Shown piece by piece: positions 21,317 to 31,440 of a stretch of 64,000 bases of DNA. Numbering within the stretch: the first letter of the stretch is position 1; each line of letters opens with the position of its first letter. The notes beneath the pieces are model-generated. The model did no database searches. It worked only from the letters and a program-made list of their open reading frames with translations, and had not been told where the DNA came from. Source of the stretch: Yponomeuta sedellus. Taxonomy: Eukaryota > Arthropoda > Insecta > Lepidoptera > Yponomeutidae. The stretch spans positions 389,501-453,500 of the forward strand of contig OW203751.1 of the NCBI GenBank assembly GCA_934045075.1, in the 5' to 3' direction. Both the position numbers and the translations under genes were made by a program.

Positions 21317-21644
21317 ATAAGCTTTTTAAGATTATTTTGTTTTTTTTTTATTGTGTTATGGCTTAAAGTATTACAAAACACCATAATAATAATAATCAGC
21401 TATGACAACGACAGTCATTATTATCGCGAAACCCTATGACCGCTACTCTTAGGGCGTGGAACCAGTGTGGTACGCACGCAAAGCTGCAGAAAAAATAGCG
21501 AACCGGTCCCGCTTCCAATGTAAGTATTTCAAGTTTACGATTAGTTATTACTTTTGTGATTGTTTTTATGTGCTTATAGTTGTTTGATTAACTTCATTTT
21601 GCATTTATTTTGGGAGTAAATTGCTTTAATACCAGTTTTATTAG

Positions 21645-21985
21645 GTGGCCGCCAACCAACACATTAAATTTTTAGTAACGTTGGTATACGGCCGGGTGGC
21701 CGCGGCACTAACTCACTGAATGAAATAAGTTTGCTTCCTTTCCTATTATTAACGTAAATAAAGTTTCGTTTTCTGCAACATTTTTATGCTGTCGGGGTTG
21801 GTTTAAATGCTGTGGTTAGTTCACGGCCACTAAAATATAATTTTATACGGATTTATAGCTATAAAGTGGCCGCAAATTAACACATGCTAACAAAACAAAT
21901 CTGGTTCGCGGCCGTCTGAAAATCATATGAAAAATGAACGGCCGTTAGCTGACTATTGAAAATAGAGGTGTCAGTTTACGGCCAC
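21645..21985 (+). promoter_or_regulatory. Cluster of GGCCG motifs in the pogo-like element (left side)
   Basis: About seven or eight sites centred on GGCCG occur in 340 bp (near 21647, 21690, 21698, 21824, 21868, 21907, 21939, 21979), in both orientations. Aligned, they read roughly (A/G)(G/C)TGGCCGYNAAC. More sites occur at 18313 and 18331 and on the right at 25701, 25745 and 25937. The surroundings are AT-rich, so this is non-random. They are candidate transposase-binding subterminal repeats. The promoter of the transposase gene should also lie here. Confidence 0.6.
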
Positions 21986-22038
21986 TTCTTTCAAATAGAC
22001 TATTTGGTTGGTGTTTAGATAATTTTTGTTTTTACAGA

Positions 22039-24780
22039 ATGTCTACCAAAAAACCGAAAAAAAAATCTGTAACTTACACTCCTGAAGCCCTACAGCAGGC
22101 ACTAAAGGAAATCCGCGACGACCAAATCACAATCAGGGAAGCATCTCGTAAATTTGGGATTCCGAGATGTACAATTCAAGATCGATTAAGTGGCAGAAGG
22201 ACCGAAGAACTAAAAAAACATGGCCCCGAGCCAGTGCTGGGAGAACAAGGTGAAAAAAAAGTTGTAGAGTGGCTTATAACTATAGCAAAATGTGGTTTTC
22301 CAGTCAAGAAACAAGAACTGTTAGACACTGTGCAAAAAATTTTTAAAGATTTAAAAAAGCCGAACCCTTTTAAAGATGATCGTCCTGGTCAGACATGGTA
22401 CCTAAACTTTCTAAAGAGACACCCTGAAATATCAGTTAGATCTGCAGAAGGCATCAACAAGGCTCGCGCGAGGGTGACTGAAGAATCTATACGGCTGTGG
22501 TTCCGCGAACTGGATATATATTTAGCGCAAGAGGGACACTTGGACATACTTAAAGAACCCAAAAGAATATTTAATGGCGATGAAAGTGGCTTTTCACTTT
22601 GCCCAAAAACAGGAAAAGTTCTTGGCCCCAAAGGTTATCGCAATTTGTATCAAATTAAAGCTGGCAACGAAAAAGATAACCTGACAGTACTAGTGACATT
22701 TAACGCTAGTGGTGAGATGTGCCCGCCATTGGTAGTTTTCCCATACATCAGACCACCAAAAAGTGTAACCGACAGCATACCACAAGACTGGAGTCTTGGA
22801 AGAAGTGAATCAGGCTGGATGAATGGTGATGTATTCTTCGAATACATCACTAATGATTTTAATAATTGGATCACAGAAAAAAAAATTAAAAAGCCCGTTC
22901 TACTGCTAGTCGACGGACATAAGTCACATATGTCTTTAATGCTGAGCTCTATCTGTGAAGAGCTTGGTATTATTCTATATGCTCTTCCCCCAAACACTAC
23001 GCACATGTTGCAGCCTGCCGATGTCAGCGTGTTTGCTCCATTAAAAGCCCAATGGAAGAGCCACGTCAGACAATTTCTTGCAAAGCCAGAAAATTCGAAC
23101 AAAACTGTAACAAAAACCAATTTCTGTCTCCTTTTTAAAGACATAATCGAAAATCCACAAATGAAAATTAATATCGTTAGTGGATTTAGGCGATGTGGTC
23201 TTTTCCCGTATGATCCAGACGCAGTCGACTACACGAAATGTGTCCAAAACACATTGGAACAATTTAGTCGACCGACTGGTTTGCGTGAGAACTCGGGAAT
23301 AACGAATGGAGACCTCATCGCTGCCCGCAAAGTGATTCGTCATTTGAGACCAGTCTTAAAGCAGAAGAAGATTGACACAAAATTTATCCTAAAGGAAATC
23401 AAAAAACTGAGGAGGTCAGAACCCAGAGAACCTCAATATATTACCGGATCTGAAGACAATACAAACTCAACACTTGAAGTGTCGAGCGTTCCCAACCTTT
23501 TGTCAATTGTTTCGGCTCATACATCTGCGAATGCTTCTAATCTCGCCCCGCAGCCGCATGTTTCCGATACAAACCCGCCGCATGTTTCCGATGTGACCCC
23601 TCCAAATGTTACCGATCTCGCTCCGTCGCATATTCATGATCCTGTCCCACTGAATCTTGTGATTGCTGCTGACGTTCCCGATCATGCCTCTAAGAGTGTT
23701 CCGAATTATAGCTTGTCGAATTTAGTAACAACTGATTTTAGCGGTCTTGAGCTGGGAACAGTGGTTTCACTGGACGATATTATGGTCATACCGTTCCAAA
23801 CCAGTACACCCAAGAACCGAAACGTAAGCCCCAAATCTCCAGTTCCTAATGAAATCTCTTCATCTTCAAAACCAGACTCAAATGACGTCCCTCTATGCAT
23901 GAAACAGATATACCAAATTAAGATTACAGATGAACCTGGAAGTTTGGAAAATGGCAACGAACTAGTTCCACATAGTAGCCTAAAGAAGCAAGTGGGATCT
24001 GATAATCGTGACACCGACTCAGTAGCATTATCTCAAGTGCCAACTTCAAAAGACAACTTGCCATTATGTACCGTTACTACCTCAGAAAATTTATCGGAAG
24101 GCGAAACTAAAAGTTTGACATTTGGCGTCACTCGCAAGCAACCAGAAGGAAGGTCTCTTTTATCACTGGATGATGTTACAGTTATTCCAACTATATCAGA
24201 ACATTCAGATTCCAATCCTATTCTGTCAAAGCAAGGAACAACTTCCACAATTACGTCCGCATCCGCCAAAAAGAAAATTTCAATAGATCCAGACACAGTA
24301 TTCGGGCAACATCTGTTTATACCCCAACCTCTAGAAAAGTCCAAACAAAACGCATCTAAAGCTCGTATTCCGTCGGCGATATCAGGGAAAAAATGGCGAG
24401 AGTACCATTTACTAAAAGAAAAAGCTAAACAAGAAAAGAATGAGGAGAAAGAAAAAGCTAAAGTAGCTAGAAAGCAAGCCATGAAGCGTAAGCAAGAGGA
24501 AGCGAAGAAAAAGAAAGAAATATACAAAGCTAAGAAACTAAAAAAAGGAACACTTTTAAAGACTAAAGAGTTAGGATCAAAACAAAACATTAAACAAAAT
24601 TGTGGCCAATGCACAAATATCTTAAACAGTGACACTGAGGACGATGAAAACAAAAATGTTGGCTGTGATTTTTGTACTAAATGGTTTCATTTGAAATGCA
24701 CTGATTTTAAAGGACTGACTTATGATGATGTAAAAGATAAACCATTCAAGTGTAACATGTGCCTTATTAATAAGGAATAG
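22039..24780 (+). CDS. pogo/Tigger-like DDE transposase with C-terminal PHD finger
   Basis: A 913-residue protein. The ATG lies just after a splice-acceptor-like tttttacag, implying an upstream non-coding exon. Domains: a basic start; a Psq-type helix-turn-helix (about 12-53, ITIREASRKFGIPRCTIQDR); a CENP-B-type helix-turn-helix (about 68-140, WYLNFLKRHPEIS); and a DDE_1 core (about 170-400) with FNGDESGF (D181), LLLVDGHKSH (D292) and MLQPADVSVF (D328), so the triad is DDD with 35 residues between the last two. A long Ser/Pro-rich linker and a Lys-rich coiled segment (about 800-850) follow. The last 60 residues hold a C4HC3 PHD finger (CGQC, CDFC, WFHLKC, CNMC). It cuts and pastes the element at TA. 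The PHD finger may target chromatin (inference). No disruption was seen. Confidence 0.9.
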   Translation: MSTKKPKKKSVTYTPEALQQALKEIRDDQITIREASRKFGIPRCTIQDRLSGRRTEELKKHGPEPVLGEQGEKKVVEWLITIAKCGFPVKKQELLDTVQKIFKDLKKPNPFKDDRPGQTWYLNFLKRHPEISVRSAEGINKARARVTEESIRLWFRELDIYLAQEGHLDILKEPKRIFNGDESGFSLCPKTGKVLGPKGYRNLYQIKAGNEKDNLTVLVTFNASGEMCPPLVVFPYIRPPKSVTDSIPQDWSLGRSESGWMNGDVFFEYITNDFNNWITEKKIKKPVLLLVDGHKSHMSLMLSSICEELGIILYALPPNTTHMLQPADVSVFAPLKAQWKSHVRQFLAKPENSNKTVTKTNFCLLFKDIIENPQMKINIVSGFRRCGLFPYDPDAVDYTKCVQNTLEQFSRPTGLRENSGITNGDLIAARKVIRHLRPVLKQKKIDTKFILKEIKKLRRSEPREPQYITGSEDNTNSTLEVSSVPNLLSIVSAHTSANASNLAPQPHVSDTNPPHVSDVTPPNVTDLAPSHIHDPVPLNLVIAADVPDHASKSVPNYSLSNLVTTDFSGLELGTVVSLDDIMVIPFQTSTPKNRNVSPKSPVPNEISSSSKPDSNDVPLCMKQIYQIKITDEPGSLENGNELVPHSSLKKQVGSDNRDTDSVALSQVPTSKDNLPLCTVTTSENLSEGETKSLTFGVTRKQPEGRSLLSLDDVTVIPTISEHSDSNPILSKQGTTSTITSASAKKKISIDPDTVFGQHLFIPQPLEKSKQNASKARIPSAISGKKWREYHLLKEKAKQEKNEEKEKAKVARKQAMKRKQEEAKKKKEIYKAKKLKKGTLLKTKELGSKQNIKQNCGQCTNILNSDTEDDENKNVGCDFCTKWFHLKCTDFKGLTYDDVKDKPFKCNMCLINKE

Positions 24781-25960
24781 TTTTTTAGCCTTATAACTCC
24801 TAGTTTTAGTTGATTATTTTGATCTCATACCAATTGGGTACTTAATTAAAGACTGTTTTATACTTTATATATTTTTTATAATAAGTATACAATATTATAG
24901 GTAGACACCTAGTAGTTAGGCACTTGATTACATTAGACACTATTTACTCGATAAAGAAATTGTTGAAGTCTGGTTGACTATTAGTTATTGCTAGAAGTTG
25001 AAGGCTGTTTTACTATTAATAATTCAGTAATAATAGTTACTGTTAACAAGTTAATTAATAATAATATGAAGAAAATGTTAACTATTTAAAATACTTGTCT
25101 ATTACACTCAAGTCTGTTAGTATTATGTTAAGTATATTAAGAAGAAAATGTTATGTTAACCAAACTTGATTTGTTGCAAATTATTTTGATTAAAAACTAT
25201 TGGACCTATGTAGTGTTTTATTTCCTTTTTTGCAGAAATAGTAATGTGATGTGTTTAAGAACGAGAGAAAAACAACTGCACCTATAGATGAGTAGTATGT
25301 AGAAGAAGAATAAATTCATTAGAGGTTAAGCGTTTCGAGTAAGGAAAAAAAGGAAAATAAAGTAGAGGAAGGAAAGAAGAAAGGACAGAGGGAAGAATTG
25401 TTGCAGAAATTAAAGACGAAGGTGAGTTGGGATAAGGTAAAATGCCCCAGATTAGAAGAAGAAATGCTGTGAAAATATAAGATCTTAGAATAGTGTAAGG
25501 TTAGGTTAGATTACAAGGAAAGGACGAATATTGAGGAGAAATGTGCTTTTTAAGAGTGAAGACGTGCGAGTGACAATCGCGGTCATATGCCAAATGATGT
25601 GGTTTATATTATACCATACATTACATGGTGAAAAGTGTACGAAAACGTAAAAAAAGTAGTGTGTAATACCTGCTCGTAAGTCAATATTGTATGTAAAACT
25701 GGCGGCCGCGAACTGACTCTAGGGTGGGCGTGAACCGAAAAAAGTGGCCGTCATCCGGCATCCTGAGTAATTTTTAGGTAACTATTTATTTTAAAAAAAA
25801 CTGTTAGAATATTCCTTCAATACTTATTTTGAAAAATAACTTGATTATATCTGCTACTCCTACAGAAACAATCAGAACTTGCATTATGGACATATCATAT
25901 TAATTTCAAGGAGCAAAGTTGCGAAGGCGACTAAAAGGCCGCCAACCGGCACAATGACCC
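24781..25960 (+). other. 3' non-coding part of the pogo-like element
   Basis: An AT-rich 3' UTR, then GGCCG motifs at 25701 (ggcggccgcgaactgac), 25745 and 25937 before the right end. There is no second gene. A purine-rich stretch at 25260-25480 (gaagaaag-type) has no recognised role. Confidence 0.6.
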
Positions 25961-25962
25961 TA

Positions 25963-27860
25963 ATAAGAAATTATCATAAAAAAGTTTCAATTGCAGTTAA
26001 TTTTTTTTCTGGGTCTAACATCTTCCAATGTGCAGGTACCTATATTATTATTATACAAAACAAATTATGTATTCCCCGAAAACAACACACAAATGAGTGG
26101 AAAACGATTTCTGGGATTACCAAAGAAATGCCTACATTTTTTTGCTTCAAGGTCACTCGAATCACCACTTAACTTTGAAAACGAAAAATGGAAACCGGAA
26201 ATAGGTCTAGCGGAAAAATAGTGAAAATTGCATTGGTAGCGGAAACAGCTGTTATTTTTTTTTCTAGTAACATGACACCGAGAAAAAAATGTCTCGCACT
26301 TCAAGGCCATGCGATTTAGACACGATTTTTCGTAAGCTCTAGTGAAATTACCACTTTCACGCCACTCACCCGGACTCGCATACGCAAAATCACTAAATTT
26401 CATCTAAAAATACGCTGCCGAATGTATTTTTAGGGGGAAGATAGCATGACACACAATTCCGCAGCTCGCAACACTAATAGGCGCTAATTCAATTTTTCTC
26501 CATCACGTGTAGCTAATATCATCGTAATTCTAATAATTTGACCACCGCTGGCTGCTAAGAGACCAAAACTTAAGTCGATACTCACAAATTCAAGATTTCT
26601 CAGCCAGGAAACGAAATATAGCACCAAAGTATGCCAGTTTTTCTTGTAGCACTGCACTAGATTCGAAATGGGTAACACACGCGTTAAGCCAACGAACGTC
26701 GCTTCCGAGCGATAATTTGCGAAAACTGAAGAGTTGTTTTTAGGTAAAATTGAATTTCCTTCACGTCTAGTAATTTTAGAAGGCTACGACCATTCGTTTT
26801 TTCTTTCCGTCGCGATTTGAGTATGACGTCACGCGAAATTGTTGGCAATCCTATTTTTATGCTACTTTCGTCACGAACAATATAATTTGGGCCAGGATAG
26901 TAGTCCTTGGTGGCTTGTAATAAAGTTTATATTTAATTTTATACATCGGACAATAAAGTACTGCTGGTTGTGGACTGTCAGAGAGCTAGTGTTGCCATTA
27001 AACTTTTTTTGAAAGCGTGTTCCATGTTCTCTCACAAAAAAAACTTTTAAAAATTTATAAAAACGGATTTTCAAGAACTCTGAATTTGTTATTAATTACC
27101 CCAGTGTCTATAACGGGGTAAGGAGTGAAACTGGTGGGCGAATGATTTTTTCAAATCCCGTCCCTTTTTATTTCTAATTCCTCTCGAATTTGTTCCAGTT
27201 CCAGTAGTTTCTTAGAGCAGAGCTATCTAGTGATGAATAGTAGAACTATGTTAACGTTAGTTATGTAATGTGATAGTGCACATAAAACTATTTACCTATT
27301 TTTCGCTAGATGGCGCTATAAAATTATTTCTACTTAACACTAGATGGCGTTAACTATATTAATGCTTAAGTCCATAATAGAGATGGCGTGACGATCTAAT
27401 TTGAGAGAATACTGCTTCACTAGTAGCTTACGAATTACCGTTTCTTATATTGTAGAGTCTTTTCATAATTTGTAAGTATGCTGTTTTCCGATGGGAGATA
27501 GCAAGTTTGTATTCTACTTAGAATGGTCTTCGCAAATTTGTCCAATTAGATTTTAAACAGCATTTTTTCTCAAACTCCAAACAGAGTCTTGGCGAAGCGT
27601 TCTAAGTCCCTCGGCCCTGGCAGAACAGTTTGTTTCAAATAAAATAATGAGTAAGTGTATTTAGTTAAAGTAGTATAGGGTAAAAAAATAAGATAAAACT
27701 GTTCTTACCTGCCGGTTTTTATTTCCTAGTATCTGCCATAAGGAATTTTAATTACATTACATGTACCTGTGAATTTTAATTTTGCTAGGTGTAGCTAGCT
27801 AATTCAATTTTATTTATATATACTTACTATCAAAGTCATAAAATTTACTAGGCATAAGGG
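25963..27860. other. Non-coding stretch, no gene recognised
   Basis: Open frames on both strands are short and compositionally random. 26830 (tgacgtcacgcgaa) recurs near 44230. 27310-27390 has a tagatggcg motif three times. No tandem array or clear inverted-repeat element was seen. Confidence 0.45.
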
Positions 27861-27896
27861 TGTAACAGTGCAAAGCTCTTTACACCATTTTTATTT

Positions 27897-28118
27897 AAAA
27901 ACCTATTTAGAGGCTAAAAATTTCACCCATGCCGGGATTCGAACCCGCAACCTCTGGCTATCCGTACCAGCGCTCTACCAATTGAGCCAATGGGCGACTC
28001 ACGGCATCAGTGAAATTTCGAACCTCTTTACACTATTCTCTGTATTACGTACAGGCAGCGACATCTGACTTAAGCAAAATTTGCTTAAGTCAGATGTCGC
28101 TGAGCACTGGCACGGATA
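27897..28118. repeat. tRNA-like repeat, minus copy and snap-back junction
   Basis: Starts AAAAACCTATTTAGAGGCTA after ccatttttattt. A full minus cloverleaf lies at 27924-27996. At 28078-28082 the sequence turns back on itself (gacttaagcaaaatttgctt) and continues on plus for about 20 bp. It then jumps by deletion into the 3' half of the cloverleaf (agcactggcacggatagcc), where the satellite begins. Confidence 0.75.
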
Positions 28119-30386
28119 GCCAGAGGTTGCGGGTTCGAATCCCGGCATGGGTGAAATTTTTAGCCTCTAAATAGGTTTTCAAATTTGTTCCTTAGCACGG
28201 GTTAGTGCATTAAAAATAAAAATAGTGTAATCATGTGGGTACAGTGATATCGTTCCGATGTTAAACCTAACTGCCAGAGGTTGCGGGTTCGAATCCCGGC
28301 ATGGGTGAAATTTTTAGCCTCTAAATAGGTTTTTAAATTTGTTCCTTAGCACGGGTTAGTGCATTAAAAATAAAAATAGTGTAATCATGTGGGTACAGTG
28401 ATATCGTTCCGATGTTAAGCCTAACTGCCAGAGGTTGCGGGTTCGAATCCCGGCATGGGTGAAATTTTTAGCCTCTAAATAGGTTTTTAAATTTGTTCCT
28501 TAGCACGGGTTAGTGCATTAAAAATAAAAATAGTGTAATCATGTGGGTACAGTGATATCGTTCCGATGTTAAACCTAACTGCCATATGTTGCGGGTTCGA
28601 ATCCCGGCATGGGTGAAATTTTTAGCCTCTAAATAGGTTTTTAAATTTGTTCCTTAGCACGGGTTAGTGCATTAAAAATAAAAATAGTGTAATCATGTGG
28701 GTACAGTGATATCGTTCCGATGTTAAACCTAACTGCCAGAGGTTGCGGGTTCGAATCCCGGCATGGGTGAAATTTTTAGCCTCTAAATAGGTTTTTAAAT
28801 TTGTTCCTTAGCACGGGTTAGTGCATTAAAAATAAAAATAGTGTAATCATGTGGGTACAGTGATATCGTTCCGATGTTAAACCTAACTGCCAGAGGTTGC
28901 GGGTTCGAATCCCGGCATGGGTGAAATTTTTAGCCTCTAAATAGGTTTTTAAATTTGTTCCTTAGCACGGGTTAGTGCATTAAAAATAAAAATAGTGTAA
29001 TCATGTGGGTACAGTGATATCGTTCCGATGTTAAACCTAACTGCCAGAGGTTGCGGGTTCGAATCCCGGCATGGGTGAAATTTTTAGCCTCTAAATAGGT
29101 TTTTAAATTTGTTCCTTAGCACGGGTTAGTGCATTAAAAATAAAAATAGTGTAATCATGTGGGTACAGTGATATCGTTCCGATGTTAAACCTAACTGCCA
29201 GAGGTTGCGGGTTCGAATCCCGGCATGGGTGAAATTTTTAGCCTCTAAATAGGTTTTTAAATTTGTTCCTTAGCACGGGTTAGTGCATTAAAAATAAAAA
29301 TAGTGTAATCATGTGGGTACAGTGATATCGTTCCGATGTTAAACCTAACTGCCAGAGGTTGCGGGTTCGAATCCCGGCATGGGTGAAATTTTTAGCCTCT
29401 AAATAGGTTTTTAAATTTGTTCCTTAGCACGGGTTAGTGCATTAAAAATAAAAATAGTGTAATCATGTGGGTACAGTGATATCGTTCCGATGTTAAACCT
29501 AACTGCCAGAGGTTGCGGGTTCGAATCCCGGCATGGGTGAAATTTTTAGCCTCTAAATAGGTTTTTAAATTTGTTCCTTAGCACGGGTTAGTGCATTAAA
29601 AATAAAAATAGTGTAATCATGTGGGTACAGTGATATCGTTCCGATGTTAAACCTAACTGCCAGAGGTTGCGGGTTCGAATCCCGGCATGGGTGAAATTTT
29701 TAGCCTCTAAATAGGTTTTTAAATTTGTTCCTTAGCACGGGTTAGTGCATTAAAAATAAAAATAGTGTAATCATGTGGGTACAGTGATATCGTTCCGATG
29801 TTAAACCTAACTGCCAGAGGTTGCGGGTTCGAATCCCGGCATGGGTGAAATTTTTAGCCTCTAAATAGGTTTTTAAATTTGTTCCTTAGCACGGGTTAGT
29901 GCATTAAAAATAAAAATAGTGTAATCATGTGGGTACAGTGATATCGTTCCGATGTTAAACCTAACTGCCAGAGGTTGCGGGTTCGAATCCCGGCATGGGT
30001 GAAATTTTTAGCCTCTAAATAGGTTTTTAAATTTGTTCCTTAACACGGGTTAGTGCATTAAAAATAAAAATAGTGTAATCATGTGGGTACAGTGATATCG
30101 TTCCGATGTTAAACCTAACTGCCAGAGGTTGCGGGTTCGAATCCCGGCATGGGTGAAATTTTTAGCCTCTAAATAGGTTTTTAAATTTGTTCCTTAGCAC
30201 GGGTTAGTGCATTAAAAATAAAAATAGTGTAATCATGTGGGTACAGTGATATCGTTCCGATGTTAAACCTAACTGCCAGAGGTTGCGGGTTCGAATCCCG
30301 GCATGGGTGAAATTTTTAGCCTCTAAATAGGTTTTTAAATTTGTTCCTTAGCACGGGTTAGTGCATTAAAAATAAAAATAGTGTAA
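28119..30386 (+). repeat. 154-bp satellite (about 15 units) derived from the tRNA-like repeat
   Basis: Unit starts are spaced exactly 154 bp (28119, then 28273, 28427 ... 30275). Each holds gccagaggttgcgggttcga (T-arm with B box GGTTCGAATCC), the acceptor half, the AT-rich tail gcctctaaataggtttttaa, and a gtgatatcgttccgatg block. The units lack the D-arm and A box. Copies are nearly identical; I saw only scattered changes (about 28419, 28583, 30043). The full dispersed monomer measures 308 bp at 49434-49741, exactly twice 154, so the unit arose by deleting half of it between ctaactgc and gccag. Both sides of the whole insertion carry ccatttttattt (27885-27896, 30387-30398). Confidence 0.9.
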
Positions 30387-30560
30387 CCATTTTTATTTCT
30401 TTTTCTATCTAGCATTTTCAAATATTTAAATTACGTCACATATTTTTCGATTTCATTCACTTTTCATCACTACTACTTTACCCTTCGACCAGATCTGACT
30501 ATATTACTTGCTTATCCGCTTATATCCAGTTTTTCTGTTTTATTATAAAATATATATGCT
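30387..30560 (+). repeat. Host repeat interrupted by the satellite
   Basis: ccatttttatttctttttct, then cgaccagatctgactatatt and ttatccagtttttctgtttt. Its 5' part (gtgtaacagtgcaaagctct) lies left of the insertion at 27861-27896. Other copies are 35190-35350 and 51150-51320, with 5' parts at 36605 and 50853. The class is unknown. Confidence 0.6.
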
Positions 30561-30586
30561 ACTAATCTACGAATTAATCTACGAAG

Positions 30587-30690
30587 CTGTGTGGTGTCGG
30601 CCTAGAGAATAGCACCAACCCAAATTCTTTCCGCGGGTGTCGTAAAAGGCGACTAAGGGACACAAACCGGGGGGTGGGCAGCAGCGCCCC
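30587..30690 (+). repeat. 5' part of the 'gtcggcctagagaatagcac' short element
   Basis: gtcggcctagagaatagcac, then ccgcgggtgtcgtaaaaggc and aaaccggggggtgggcagca. This is the conserved 5' block of a widespread lepidopteran element, seen in full at 56117-56372. It is cut by a LINE 3' UTR fragment on minus (about 30690-30760). Confidence 0.65.
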
Positions 30691-31007
30691 CTAAAATCTA
30701 GATCATTTCGGAGAAAATATGGACAAAATACCTTCTCCAAATTAAGCCTTTTCAAAGTATGTATATGGTCGTAGTTTAGTCAGACATGAAGGTACCTATT
30801 AATAAGTGTGTCAATATATTTATTTAATTTTTATTTGGGTAGAGTGTAAAAATGTTTTCGAAAAAATATTACAGTGTCCATGAATGAATGAAGATTCTTT
30901 ATTGCACTAAAAACATAATTTGTGCAAAGGCGAGCTTAATACTATTTAGTAATTTCTTCCAGCTAACCCACGATGATGCGTACAAAGGTGCAATTATCTT
31001 GATTTTG

Positions 31008-31095
31008 AAATGGACACCTAGTTTGAATTGTAACGTTCATTATGCCGCAGCTTCTGCGCTACTTTGAATAAAACCTTTTCATTTCATTTCAAGGA
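31008..31095 (+). repeat. LINE 3' UTR with CATTT tail
   Basis: aaatggacacctagtttgaa, gccgcagcttctgcgctact, gaataaaacc and a (CATTT)n tail, the family of 4808-5422. Confidence 0.7.
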
Positions 31096-31216
31096 AGGGG
31101 TAGTGTCAGTAAACAATATAATACATAAACCTATGGCTGAAGACATAATTCGAGATCTATCTCTAGATCTATCTGTATACGTACCTAGGTATCATATTAA
31201 GGGATAATAAAATTGT

Positions 31217-31440
31217 TATATCGATATCAAACCTTGTAAGTCCCCACTGCTGGGGCACTGGTCTGTACCTGCATCGCAGGAAGGTTAGGCCATACTCCAC
31301 CACGGGGGCCAAGTCCGGGTTGGTGGAGGATTGTAAGACAGTGGCGGGCCTTACTGTCAGAAGTTATCAAGCCGCTCATAAGGCCTCTGACATGGCTTAA
31401 CGACTGCCATTGCAAGGCGGCACCAACGGCTTAACGTGTT
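31217..31440 (-). repeat. 5S-headed SINE family, body and tail only
   Basis: Minus-strand copy from the tail (aaccttgtaagtccccactg on plus) to the cgttaagccgttggtgcc region near 31440. The 5S-like head is missing. Confidence 0.7.

Larger units (their letters stand above)
18526..21469 (+). mobile_element. Complete Transib transposon
   Basis: Left end CACGGTGGTACCGTAGTAGG; the right end reads inward CACACTGGTTCCACGCCCTA. An exact 5-bp duplication GTACG flanks it (18521-18525, 21470-21474), as is typical of Transib. The ends begin with CAC heptamers (CACGGTG, CACACTG) close to the V(D)J heptamer CACAGTG, and both share a 9-mer GGTCATAGG at 11 and 21 bp from the heptamer. The length of 2944 bp fits an autonomous Transib. 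It carries one intact two-exon transposase gene, a TATA box and polyadenylation signals. Confidence 0.92.
18295..25960 (+). mobile_element. Complete pogo/Tigger-like transposon carrying a nested Transib
   Basis: The left end GGGTCATTACGCTGGATCGC and the complement of the right end (GGGTCATTGTGCCGGTTGGC) share GGGTCATT and further dispersed matches, including a common GCGGCCTTTTAG. TA flanks both sides (18293-18294, 25961-25962), the Tc1/mariner superfamily target. Removing the Transib and its 5-bp duplication leaves 4717 bp. It contains one large gene (22039-24780) and about a dozen GGCCG-centred motifs near the ends. The open transposase and paired ends suggest recent, possibly autonomous, activity. 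Confidence 0.85.

Noticed and set aside
22650..24653. Several open frames antisense to the pogo-like gene
   Set aside because: They mirror the codon structure of the long sense gene and show no independent family features.
22039..24780. Domesticated host gene of transposon origin
   Set aside because: The gene still sits between matching ends with a TA duplication and subterminal motifs, so it is a transposon gene.
28119..30386. Regular 154-bp array as a CRISPR array
   Set aside because: There are no unique spacers, units are tandem and near identical, and the setting is an insect genome. It is a satellite.
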